From: CAYOEZ01 sp964402955 | Lineage (GTDB): Bacteria > Chloroflexota > DTOL01 > DAOUCN01 | Length of the DNA stretch: 16,322 bases | Assembly: GCA_964402955.1 (NCBI GenBank) | Contig: CAYOEZ010000099.1 | Span: forward strand, 1 to 16,322 | Direction of reading: 5' to 3' | Part shown: piece after piece, positions 6,538-13,607 of the stretch | How the letters are laid out: each line of letters opens with the position of its first letter | Numbering within the stretch: the stretch's first letter is position 1 | Program-made: the position numbers and the translations under genes | The notes under the pieces: generated by a model | Database searches by the model: none | What the model saw: the letters and a program-made list of their open reading frames with translations, nothing else | What the model was told of the DNA's origin: nothing

Positions 6538-6607
6538 GCGGGAGAGAGCAGAGGGTTATGATTCTGCCTGTGCAGAACGGGCGGCTTGTGGATGATCACC
6601 AGTGCGG

Positions 6608-6681
6608 TGGTGTCCCCACTGGGAATCGAACCCAGATCCACGGATTAAAAGTCCGCTGCTCTGCCACTGAGCTATAGGGAC
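6608..6681 (-). tRNA. trnK: tRNA-Lys (anticodon UUU)
   Basis: The 74-base gene folds cleanly on the minus strand. The acceptor is GTCCCTA/TGGGGAC, the D-arm is GCTC-AGTGGCA-GAGC, and the anticodon stem GCGGA/TCCGT encloses loop CTTTTAA with anticodon TTT. The T-arm is CTGGG-TTCGATT-CCCAG. Discriminator A is followed by an encoded CCA (6608-6610). The variable loop is four bases. The 5' end faces the recombinase gene at 6858. Minus-strand sequence upstream offers TTGGCC (about 6752-6757) and TAGTAT inside the palindrome at 6721-6736 as a possible promoter with 15-base spacing. Confidence 0.95.
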
Positions 6682-6720
6682 ACGGCGAAGTACAACATAT
6701 GGTGCCTTAAGAATGGAGAG

Positions 6721-6736
6721 ATACTACCGGTAGTAT
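6721..6736. promoter_or_regulatory. Perfect 16-bp palindrome between tRNA-Lys and the recombinase
   Basis: ATACTACCGGTAGTAT reads the same on both strands. It lies 40 bases from the 5' end of the tRNA and 122 bases before the recombinase ATG. It could be an operator, a recombinase core site, or overlap the tRNA promoter. Its symmetry is certain and its role is not. Confidence 0.45.
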
Positions 6737-6806
6737 GTAAGGGCCAATTCGACGCTAAAACTACCTTCATTGACCCTTCCCACTGCAGAAGACCTCGAAA
6801 AAAACT

Positions 6807-6833
6807 GTCCGCAAAGGTGTGCAGCGGACTTTT
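6807..6833. terminator. Possible bidirectional terminator or attenuator before the recombinase
   Basis: GTCCGC (6807-6812) pairs perfectly with GCGGAC (6824-6829) around an 11-base loop. On the plus strand TTTTCT follows. On the minus strand the stem is followed by AGTTTTTTT, from the A-run at about 6798-6804. It sits 14 bases before the recombinase ribosome binding site. It may insulate the accessory element from chromosomal transcription or attenuate recombinase expression. Confidence 0.45.
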
Positions 6834-6857
6834 CTCACCTGCACCAGGAGGGAACGC

Positions 6858-7823
6858 ATGAATCGGATCACAGACCTTGATAAACTGATGGAAGGGTACC
6901 GCATCGCCTGCCTGGCCGAAGCTTGCCAGCCGAATACAGTCGTCTGGTACCTGCAAAAACTGTCCTACTTCAAGCAGTACCTGCTATCGACCAATCACTC
7001 GCTCGACATCACAACGATTGGTGCGGACGACATCAGGGCCTTTCTCACGCATCTGCGCACAGAGGTCAAAAAAGATTCCCTGAACCCATACAAGCCGGCC
7101 CAGACGGGGCAACTCTCGCCTTTGACCGTCCAAGGCTATGCACGGGCACTGAAGGCCTTCTTTTCCTGGCTGGTTCGTGATGAGCACATTGTAGCAAATC
7201 CCATGAAGTTCGTCAAGATGCCTAAGGCGCCAAAGATGATTGTCGCCACCCTGTCAGATGTCCAAATTCGCTTGTTGCTGGCGGCGATTGACCAGAAGAA
7301 CCCGTTGGGCTACCGGGACTACTGCATGATGCTGATCCTACTCGACACGGGAGTGCGTTTGAGCGAACTGGTTAACCTGAAGATCGACGACGTTGATCTC
7401 GAACGTGGCCAGTTCAAGGTCATGGGCAAGGGATGGAAGGAACGAATTGTGCCCTTTGGCGCCAACGTGCAGCGGGTGTTGTGGCGCTACGTTCATCAGC
7501 ACAGGCCTAAGCCCTTCCATGCTGGGATCAAGGACGCCTTTCTGACCGGCGAGGGTCAACCCATGACAGCAAGCTGGTTCTACCGGCGGGTCGTTGCGTG
7601 TGGCCACGCCGCCGGCCTTGAGGGCGTGCGTTGCTCGCCGCACACATTCCGCCACACGTTCGCCAAGAAGTTCCTGCTTAACGGCGGCGACCTGTTCACG
7701 CTGCAGAAGATCCTGGGGCACACGACCTTGGAGATGGTACGCAACTATGTGAACCTGGCGTCCAGCGACGTTGCCGCTATCCACCGCAGGTTCTCGCCCA
7801 TGGACCTGATGCCGCAAAAGTAG
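6858..7823 (+). CDS. Tyrosine recombinase/integrase A
   Basis: The 321-residue protein has an N-terminal SAM-like core-binding domain (about 8-120) and a C-terminal catalytic domain (about 130-315). All active-site residues are present: Arg167 in DTGVRLSEL, Lys191 in GKGWKER, His262 and Arg265 in HTFRH, His288 in LGHTT, and the nucleophile Tyr297 in RNYVNL. Such enzymes cut and rejoin DNA through a 3'-phosphotyrosine and move integrative elements or resolve dimers. GGAGGG 5 bases before the ATG at 6858 fixes the start; an in-frame ATG at 6819 has no binding site and lies inside a hairpin. It converges on a paralogous recombinase, with 24 bases between the stops. Its position next to tRNA-Lys suggests an integration module. 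Confidence 0.92.
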   Translation: MNRITDLDKLMEGYRIACLAEACQPNTVVWYLQKLSYFKQYLLSTNHSLDITTIGADDIRAFLTHLRTEVKKDSLNPYKPAQTGQLSPLTVQGYARALKAFFSWLVRDEHIVANPMKFVKMPKAPKMIVATLSDVQIRLLLAAIDQKNPLGYRDYCMMLILLDTGVRLSELVNLKIDDVDLERGQFKVMGKGWKERIVPFGANVQRVLWRYVHQHRPKPFHAGIKDAFLTGEGQPMTASWFYRRVVACGHAAGLEGVRCSPHTFRHTFAKKFLLNGGDLFTLQKILGHTTLEMVRNYVNLASSDVAAIHRRFSPMDLMPQK

Positions 7824-7847
7824 ACACGGCCCGGTTGCTGGCCCGGA

Positions 7848-8828
7848 TTACGGCAGTGGCGCCCGATCGGCTGACATCGTCACGTCCACAGGGCTGTGCA
7901 GCCGCTGCTGTTTGACAAGGTGTTCGGCGTCCAAGTTGACGTAGCGACGGACGACCTCTAGACTGGTGTGTCCAAGGATGCGTTGTAGAGTCAGCAGATC
8001 GCCGCCGTTGCTCAAATAGAGGCGGGCGAATGTATGCCGGCAGGTGTGTGGGCCGCATCGCTTCACCTGCACACCTACCGCCTCAAGCTGTCGCCGCACG
8101 ATGCGATACACCCAACCGGGCTTGATTGGCTTACCCTTTTCGCTCAGGAAGAGGTAGTCAGTATGGGGTTCGGCAGGCTGTACTGGCCGCGCCTTGCGTA
8201 TGAAACGCCAGAGCGCTCGTTGAGCGGTCAAGCCCAGAGGAACCAATCTTTCCTTGTCGCCCTTGCCGCACACCTTGCAGAAGCCTTCCTGCAGGTTGAC
8301 GTTGGACATGCGTAGTCCAACAAGCTCGGACACGCGCATGCCCGTATCAAAGAGGACAACCAGAATTGCGTAGTTGCGCAGGCCAAGGGCCGACTTAGTT
8401 TCCATGCTTGATAGGGTGCGCCTGACATCCTCTGCCGATAGCGACGGCATGAGATCCTGCGACGCTTTGGGCAGGCGCACTCCCTTCATCGGGTTCTTTG
8501 TGATGAGCTCTTCGTTCTCCAGCCAGTGGTAAAAGGCGCGCAGGCAGCGTACGTAGCCCTGAATGGTGTGGCCCGAAAGCTTGCGCTCCGTCGCTGGCTT
8601 TTTGGGGTTGTTGGCGTCGGCCTTGACATCTTGCTGAAGATGCTCAATAAAGCGGAGGATGTCGGGCCTTTGCACACAGCTAACGTCTGAAAGCCCGCGT
8701 TGCTCGCCGATGAACCGGAAGAAGTAGTCGAGCTTCTGTCGGTACCACGTCATCGTTCGTGTGCTCAGGCCGCCTGTCCGGCAGTACAGCATGTAATCTT
8801 CAATTGCCAGTTTGAATTCGTAGTTCAT
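7848..8828 (-). CDS. Tyrosine recombinase/integrase B
   Basis: The 326-residue protein has the same two-domain plan as recombinase A. Its catalytic residues are complete: Arg165 in DTGMRVSEL, Lys189 in GKGDKER, His261 and Arg264 in HTCRH, His287 in LGHTS, Tyr296 in RRYVNL. It is clearly a diverged paralogue of A, sharing NPxKPA, LSxxTxQGYxRxLxAFxxWL and NPMKxVxxPKA in the same order. AAGGAG 10 bases before the ATG supports the start. It is the last gene of the long minus-strand group that begins at 14180. The two proteins may act as a pair, as XerC and XerD do, or be two separately acquired integrases; the sequence alone does not decide. Confidence 0.92.
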   Translation of the reverse strand: MNYEFKLAIEDYMLYCRTGGLSTRTMTWYRQKLDYFFRFIGEQRGLSDVSCVQRPDILRFIEHLQQDVKADANNPKKPATERKLSGHTIQGYVRCLRAFYHWLENEELITKNPMKGVRLPKASQDLMPSLSAEDVRRTLSSMETKSALGLRNYAILVVLFDTGMRVSELVGLRMSNVNLQEGFCKVCGKGDKERLVPLGLTAQRALWRFIRKARPVQPAEPHTDYLFLSEKGKPIKPGWVYRIVRRQLEAVGVQVKRCGPHTCRHTFARLYLSNGGDLLTLQRILGHTSLEVVRRYVNLDAEHLVKQQRLHSPVDVTMSADRAPLP

Positions 8829-9202
8829 TTGGGTGTGCTCCTTGTTGACAACGACCGCTCAGCGCGGGTGATAGCCATCTGGGCTGGCGTCGTCCTTCCC
8901 GTGGAAACCTTAATACGATCATTTACCAGGTTGTGCAAAGAGAGTATATCCGCTTCCTGCCGCGCGAACTGCAGGGATCGTCACGCACCAACGGCCTCGC
9001 CTCTTGGGAACGCATGCTGCTTCATCTACCGATCAGCGCAGGGTGCAGACGCACGTCCGCGCAGATCCCAAAATGACGCCGTCCCACTGCACCTGCGAAA
9101 GCAGCCAGAGCCGCCAGAGGATGGCCTGAAGACCACCCTCCGGACGGCATATCCCTAACGACTAGCCCCTGCTGTCGGATAGTCTGGTTTGGAGCAGTGC
9201 CT
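8829..9202. other. 374-bp gap without a supported gene
   Basis: I see no convincing gene here on either strand. A 30-codon minus-strand frame starting with the ATG at about 9013-9015 (ending SLCTTW) has no ribosome binding site. The plus-strand frame crossing the region is the antisense shadow of recombinase B extended. No clear terminator or long inverted repeat was found. Confidence 0.5.
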
Positions 9203-9571
9203 TCAAGAACTTTGGCGCACAGGCTGAGCGTACGTCCGCGGGAGTCGCTCGCCGACCCAAGTAACCAGGAATCTGGAGAGGGGTTGGATCTCGTGCCCGC
9301 AGAAGGCCAGGAAACTACGCCTGGGCACCCTCACCCCGATCCATTCCTTCCGCTCGCTCTTAAGAACTGGCGCATCGGGTTCCTCTTGGACTGGCGCGTG
9401 ACCCAGGTCGACGATCACACCGCATCGGTCACTCCGATACAGCTTCTCGTCCCCTGTGATCTGGTCACGGTCCAGCAGATCGCCTTCAGCACCGACAGGG
9501 AAGGAGCCGAATTCGTCGATCCAATTCCCGCACTCGTATCAGAGCTCACCAGTGCTGTTCTGGTAGATCAT
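9203..9571 (-). pseudogene. Small gene interrupted by an in-frame UGA at codon 11
   Basis: GAGAGGAGG lies 8 bases before an ATG at 9571. This opens MIYQNSTGEL and then meets TGA (9539-9541). The same frame continues open for another 111 codons: YECGNWIDEFGS, then RSDRCGVIVDLGHAP, then FLAFCGHEI, ending in TGA at 9203-9205. The 122-codon total, the strong ribosome binding site and the balanced composition suggest a real small soluble protein with several cysteines (C-x2-W near the start, RCG, FCGHE). The UGA may be a TGG-to-TGA nonsense mutation (Trp would give ELWYECGNW), a sequencing error, or recoding. The first alternative start after the UGA is GTG at 9418. The family is not recognised. 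The opposite strand is also open here, which lowers certainty. Confidence 0.45.
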
Positions 9572-9768
9572 GGTGTTCGCCTCCTCTCAGATGACGCTTT
9601 GCCTGCCCAACTGAACTGACTGCCGCCAGGGTGCCCACAAAGTCAAGAGTGACCAAGGTCCTTCAACTCCCAGGTCGCTCGTCGTGACCCTTGACGTCGT
9701 GGTGGCGGCCTCACAGAGCATAACAGGCAAAGAATATCTGCCGCTTCCAGGCAATCAAGCGCTGATCA

Positions 9769-9918
9769 TTAAGCGTCCGGCAGCCGGCGTCGCCCGGTGA
9801 CACCGGCCCAGGTCTCGATCCGGACTATCGCCGCTACTGTCGTGTTCACTTGGTCTGTCTGCTTATCATCGGCGATCGAGTGGATGTCGCTGCCGCGATA
9901 GATGGTGCGCTGCTCCAT
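9769..9918 (-). CDS. Hypothetical 49-residue protein, coupled to the gene upstream
   Basis: The ATG overlaps the stop of the preceding gene as TGATG, the same arrangement used between two other genes of this strand (at 13172), so translational coupling is likely. The product begins MEQRTIYRGSDIHSIADDKQ, continues with TVAAIVRIETWAGVTGRRRLPDA and ends at TAA (9769-9771). It is soluble, with no cysteine and no membrane segment. No family is recognised. The following 197 bases to the next start show only very short frames. Confidence 0.45.
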   Translation of the reverse strand: MEQRTIYRGSDIHSIADDKQTDQVNTTVAAIVRIETWAGVTGRRRLPDA

Positions 9919-10301
9919 CAGGCAGCAAGATCAAACCTCCTCTTTTGCTCCCTCACGCCCGATGGTTCCAGACGAACCCAGTACATCCGTCCCTGCAACT
10001 CGATGATCACTACAAGAACGCTCTCCTGGTGAAGGATGGCAGCGATCTCGCGTGCAGCATCGGAGAGAGGGGCAACGAGTGGCTCGGCGTCCGGGGAGTA
10101 GGCCCATACGGTGGTACTGGGCTCCATGATGACGCGGCTATCATCGCCGTGATACCCACCTGGGTGGCGGTAAAGCTGGGCGCCATGAAACTGCATGGTA
10201 AAAGCCCGAAGCGCCAGGTTCTCTGCCCGTGTGATCTGCTCAGAGGATACCGTCAGCCCGTTGCAGTCCATGTGTCCGAAAGCCATTTCAATGCGGTACA
10301 T
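9918..10301 (-). CDS. Hypothetical 127-residue protein
   Basis: The product begins MYRIEMAFGHMDCNGLTVSSEQ. Later come RVIMEPSTTVWAYSPDAEPLVAP and a hydrophobic strand-like VLVVIIELQGRMYWVRLEP, followed by a basic tail. It looks soluble and alpha/beta; I do not recognise the family. AAAGGAGG 9 bases before the ATG at 10301 favours this start. The frame extends to an upstream ATG at 10397, also with a good site (GGGAGG, 9 bases). The added 32 residues use rarer codons and include three cysteines (CRSTTACAPHWC), so the longer form is a real alternative. It shares TGATG with the 49-residue gene downstream. Confidence 0.65.
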   Translation of the reverse strand: MYRIEMAFGHMDCNGLTVSSEQITRAENLALRAFTMQFHGAQLYRHPGGYHGDDSRVIMEPSTTVWAYSPDAEPLVAPLSDAAREIAAILHQESVLVVIIELQGRMYWVRLEPSGVREQKRRFDLAA

Positions 10302-10864
10302 GATATACGCCTCCTTTCCTTGTACATAGGTGGCTCCACACCAATGCGGCGCGCAAGCTGTGGTGGAGCGGCACCCCAGACTTATCTTTCTCCCCATGTG
10401 TTGAAACCTCCCTGAGGAGGAGTAGCCCTCCAGGCCGCTCTGGTTCTGTTAATGCTGCACGATCCGGACCAGTTGCAACAGCTCCTCTCCATCAGCCTTC
10501 CTCCGGCGGTTGTGCTGGACGCAACCGGCACTGTGAGAGCAGGGTCTTGCTCTGCACATGGTGTGCTAAGCACCCCCATCACCCATGTGCAACTACCGAT
10601 AGGCATGCTGTGCGCCCTTGCTTTCACAACAGCAATGGGTCCGAGCCTGCAGCAAACCGTCGAAAAACTGGTGTTGAGGCATTCCAGCCACTATTGCTCA
10701 GCCGGCGGCCCCGACTGTGCGGCGTTTCCTCAGCAGCGTCGGTCTGCCGGCTGCGGGCTGCCATACGCTGTGTTAGGCATACTGCCCCCGACTGGTTTGC
10801 GTTTTTATTCTCCATTCTCTATCCCTTGTGACTCTTCCTCGTACGAGCATACAGTCCATCGCTC
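10302..10864. other. 563-bp stretch of weak coding character
   Basis: This lies between the replication-relaxation gene and the 127-residue gene. The leftmost 96 bases may be a 5' extension of the latter. Around 10398-10430 there is CCTCCCTGAGGAGG, a near-palindrome that overlaps a ribosome-binding-type sequence on the minus strand. A 36-codon minus-strand frame ending GEELLQLVRIVQH (stop near 10450) has a protein-like tail but no supported start. A 204-codon plus-strand frame runs through here into the antisense of the next gene and is rejected. I see no RNA gene or repeat. Confidence 0.4.
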
Positions 10865-11782
10865 CTACACGATCAATGCGCTGCAGTCGTTGCCGCCAGC
10901 CACCCTCCAGATATCCTCGGACAGGATTCCCTCATGCATGGCCTCTGCGAACGTTGTGAACCAGAAGATCCGTCCGCCGCCGGCCTTCTCCGTCGTGGCA
11001 CGAAGATTGGCCAGTCGCTTGGCCGTTGTGGTGACGGTGAGAATGCGCAGGCTACGCGTCTGGTAGCGCGCCTCATACTTCCCTGACGTGACGTAGGCGA
11101 GATAGGCAAGGACGCGCGTTCGCCAGCGCGGGTTGCTCATCGTCGCCTGATCAAGCTCCAGGAAGAAATGGGCTCTCCTGTCGCCGATGCGCAGGACAAC
11201 ATAGGCATCCGGCAGAACAGGCACGCGCTGGCTGCGTCCTTGTGACACGTTCAAGACAACATACTCTCGCATGTGTTCCGCCTTGAGCTGGGCGTCATCA
11301 AGCCATTTGTCGATTCTGTACCCCTCACTCTGGGCGGCCAGGGTCAGAGCGATCCTGACATCATTAGTCCTGAGCGTATGCTCCAGGAACAGCAGACTCA
11401 CCTTCGTTCGGCGTTGATCCCGGTCAAAACCGGCGCCCCAATAGCCGGGCTCCGGCGTGCTGTCACTGTCAGAGATGAGGCGTGCACCCTTGGCCGTCAG
11501 ACGGTAAACAGGACGCCATGCCCAGGCGCCCGCCCGCACCGGCGCGGGAAAACGTTCGAGATATCCATTATGGTAGAGCAAGCGCAGACGCCGCCGGCAG
11601 ATGCTGGTCTTGGTCGGGTGGTCCTGACCTGCGTCCGGCTGAAACAGCAGTTGCTCAATCTGCTCGCGCGTCATGATGCGGTACTCGCCCACGTGGCGGA
11701 GAATCAGAAGGTCCCGATCCGTGACCGTCATGGCCGGAGGCTCTTTCGCCCGTTTGTAACGCGGAAGCCTAAGCGTCTTCAT
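10865..11782 (-). CDS. Replication-relaxation family protein (winged-helix DNA-binding)
   Basis: The 305-residue protein opens with a winged helix-turn-helix (about 20-105: VTDRDLLILRHVGEYRIMTREQIEQLLF...RRRLRLLYHNGYLERF...YRLTAKGARLI). It continues with a domain containing RVPVLPDAYVVLRIG and HFFLELDQATMSNPRWRTRVLAYLAY, and ends with IFWFTTF. This arrangement is characteristic of the replication-relaxation (Replic_Relax) family found on plasmids and conjugative elements. The PDA...ELD spacing (Asp192, Glu209, Asp211) recalls PD-(D/E)XK nuclease-like folds; that is only an inference. ATG 11782 lies inside the end of the ATPase gene (14-base overlap), implying coupling. An ATG at 11731 is an alternative, and the frame remains open up to 11845. 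Confidence 0.75.
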   Translation of the reverse strand: MKTLRLPRYKRAKEPPAMTVTDRDLLILRHVGEYRIMTREQIEQLLFQPDAGQDHPTKTSICRRRLRLLYHNGYLERFPAPVRAGAWAWRPVYRLTAKGARLISDSDSTPEPGYWGAGFDRDQRRTKVSLLFLEHTLRTNDVRIALTLAAQSEGYRIDKWLDDAQLKAEHMREYVVLNVSQGRSQRVPVLPDAYVVLRIGDRRAHFFLELDQATMSNPRWRTRVLAYLAYVTSGKYEARYQTRSLRILTVTTTAKRLANLRATTEKAGGGRIFWFTTFAEAMHEGILSEDIWRVAGGNDCSALIV

Positions 11783-13172
11783 AGTCTGCAATGGGTTTGC
11801 TGCGACGATAGTCTCGCTCACTGTCAATCTCCTTTCGTAGGTCACTCTTCAGCCGGCCGTATAGTCTGCCGGACAAGGCGCACAACTGGTTGCGCACCTC
11901 ATAAGCCTCGTCTGTCATGACGGGATCGGGCATGTCCAGCGCCCGCAGCTTGAAGGGGCGAGATGCCCCTCTTATCCTCACCCAGAACTCTCGTGGTTTG
12001 AGGTCAGTCAGTCGATGAACCTGATCAGCAAGGGATGGTACGGTCACGTTGTCCTTCAAGTAAGGAATCTGCAACTGCCCCATGCGCAACCACTCGACGT
12101 CGTGTTGCGATCTGGCGCCGAAGCCTGGCGGGAAAATCTCGTGGGCCAGGACAGTGGCGTCCTGATAACCGATGCGGAAAGCTGCTATCGTGCCGGTCGT
12201 ATTCAGGACAGCCGAGCGCAGCGGAGCCGCCAACTGATCAAGGTATTGGTGAGCGAGAATGAGTGACAGGCCATACTTGCGCGATTCTGAAAGGATGTCC
12301 TGGATGTTGTCGGTCGTGTAGTTCTGAAACTCGTCCAGGTAGAGGTAGTACGGCGAACGATGCTGGCCGTCGGCCCGAGACAGAGCCGCCTTCTGCAGAT
12401 GAGCGACAAGGAATGCGCCGAGCAGCGAGCTGTTTTCCTCGCCCAGTACGCCCTTCGATAGGTTGACCAATAGCACCAGGTTCTTGTCCAGCACCTGGCG
12501 GAAGTTGATGGTGGACTTGGTTGAGAACATCAGTCGCATGTCAGGGTCAAAGAGCAGTGCGCCGATCTTGTTCAGCACCGGCGCTGCCCATTGCTGAGCG
12601 GCTGCTGGGCTCTTGGGAAACTCGAACTCGAAGAAATCGACAACATCGCGATTGCGGGCACGCTGCAGGTGCTCTGCGCGCATATCCTTGTCGTAGAGGA
12701 AACGCGGCAGGGCACCGAGAGGTAAGTTCAGCTCGGCCAGTGCCTGAAAGCTGAAGGCAAGCAAACGCACCATGCGCGGCGCTGAGCTTGCATCCAGCTT
12801 CCAGATCTTGAGCACAACATCGGTCAGGAAGGACGCCAGGCGAGCGGGCGAATATCCTTGGACGGCCTCCAGAGGATTGAAGCAGACTGTCCACTCACGG
12901 ATCGTGGGATCTATGAGGATGACGCGTTCGGCGAGGTCTGGCTGCTTGTACAATAACAGGGCGGTTCTGGATAAGACATGTTGGTAGAGGTCGCCATGTG
13001 GGTCCAGGACTGCGACCCCATGACCAGCCGCAATGTCCTGCATAATCCAGGACTCAAAGACGCGCGACTTGCCCACGCCCGGCTGCCCGATCGAATAGCA
13101 GTGCGTAGACCGAACGCGTTCGCTCAGCGTGGCCGGAGAGGTGCTTCGCATCAGGTCAGCAAGATTGGTCAT
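11769..13172 (-). CDS. TraG/VirD4-like DNA-transfer ATPase (coupling-protein type)
   Basis: The 467-residue P-loop ATPase of the FtsK/HerA/VirD4 class has Walker A GQPGVGKS (29-36), a following GVAVLDPHGDL block (52-62) and Walker B YYLYLDEFQN (275-284, Asp280/Glu281). The sensor-type RKYGLSLILAHQYLDQL (298-314) is typical of TraD/TraG conjugative coupling proteins with a TraM-recognition region. Unlike classical VirD4, it has no N-terminal membrane helices; these may be supplied by the small membrane proteins encoded just upstream. The start is the ATG at 13172, overlapping the previous stop as TGATG. The open frame upstream of this is antisense-like. In conjugation such hexamers pump DNA; here the substrate is unproven. 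Confidence 0.85.
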   Translation of the reverse strand: MTNLADLMRSTSPATLSERVRSTHCYSIGQPGVGKSRVFESWIMQDIAAGHGVAVLDPHGDLYQHVLSRTALLLYKQPDLAERVILIDPTIREWTVCFNPLEAVQGYSPARLASFLTDVVLKIWKLDASSAPRMVRLLAFSFQALAELNLPLGALPRFLYDKDMRAEHLQRARNRDVVDFFEFEFPKSPAAAQQWAAPVLNKIGALLFDPDMRLMFSTKSTINFRQVLDKNLVLLVNLSKGVLGEENSSLLGAFLVAHLQKAALSRADGQHRSPYYLYLDEFQNYTTDNIQDILSESRKYGLSLILAHQYLDQLAAPLRSAVLNTTGTIAAFRIGYQDATVLAHEIFPPGFGARSQHDVEWLRMGQLQIPYLKDNVTVPSLADQVHRLTDLKPREFWVRIRGASRPFKLRALDMPDPVMTDEAYEVRNQLCALSGRLYGRLKSDLRKEIDSERDYRRSKPIADYEDA

Positions 13173-13591
13173 CACTGTCGATCTCCCATCTGGAAACCCG
13201 ACGGGCTGGCTGGTTGGCCCGATTGCAGGCCGGCCAGGAGCCCATGGATAACGCAGATTGTGAGAATAGGCTGGCTGGCAGGCAAGCCGGCTACGAGAAT
13301 GCTCACGAGCCCGATACACAGGGAGAGGGCGACCGTTGCCAGCAATCGCCATGGCAGCGCATAGATATCAACATGACAACGAGCCTTCAGCGCCGGTGCA
13401 ACGGCTGCCAGGACAGCGGCGTAGAGACGGAAGGACAACAACATTGCGCGCCGTATCAGTCGAACGGTTGCGGGCAAGACGAACGGCAGCAGCCGCAGCG
13501 CTGCTGCGAGGCCGGTGAATACCAGACCCAAAAGCCCCAGCAACGAGGCCAGGAGCACCTGCAAGACGACCCCGAACAGTCCAGAGATCAT
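13172..13591 (-). CDS. Small multi-span membrane protein upstream of the DNA-transfer ATPase
   Basis: The 139-residue protein is strongly hydrophobic, with about four possible spans: MISGLFGVVLQVLLASLLGL onward (about 3-38), 50-68, LLATVALSLCIGLVSILVAGL (83-103) and ILTICVIHGLLAG (109-121). A basic loop carries RLIRRAM. AAAGGAGG 7 bases before the ATG fixes the start at 13591, and the frame's earlier ATG at 13630 lacks a site. It follows the 190-residue gene by 16 bases and is coupled by TGATG to the ATPase. Because that ATPase lacks its own membrane anchor, this protein could be its membrane platform. No family is recognised. Confidence 0.7.
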   Translation of the reverse strand: MISGLFGVVLQVLLASLLGLLGLVFTGLAAALRLLPFVLPATVRLIRRAMLLSFRLYAAVLAAVAPALKARCHVDIYALPWRLLATVALSLCIGLVSILVAGLPASQPILTICVIHGLLAGLQSGQPASPSGFQMGDRQ

Positions 13592-13607
13592 GGCTTTCCT
13601 CCTTTGG

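Noticed and set aside
6562..6577. TTCTGC-CTGT-GCAGAA hairpin as terminator of tRNA-Lys
   Set aside because: The stem is perfect, but no T-run follows on the minus strand. It may still stop or process the transcript; evidence was insufficient.
6608..6681. A duplicated tRNA-Lys fragment marking the far end of an integrated element
   Set aside because: I looked for the T-arm and acceptor sequence elsewhere in the window and found none. The far end may lie beyond 16322 or the tRNA may not be the target.
7824..7847. Terminator between the two convergent recombinases
   Set aside because: GGCCCGG occurs twice but as a direct, not inverted, repeat, and there is no T-run.
8700..9158. 152-codon plus-strand frame
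   Set aside because: Antisense to the start of recombinase B, no ribosome binding site, shadow-like composition after 8830.
9197..9619. 140-codon plus-strand frame starting GTG
   Set aside because: Fully open, but its GTG has only a badly spaced GGAG. The minus strand has a far better ribosome binding site and a more protein-like sequence despite its UGA. Not excluded absolutely.
10452..11066. 204-codon plus-strand frame
   Set aside because: Its last third is antisense to the replication-relaxation gene, composition is Ser/Pro/Arg-rich, and no ribosome binding site is present.
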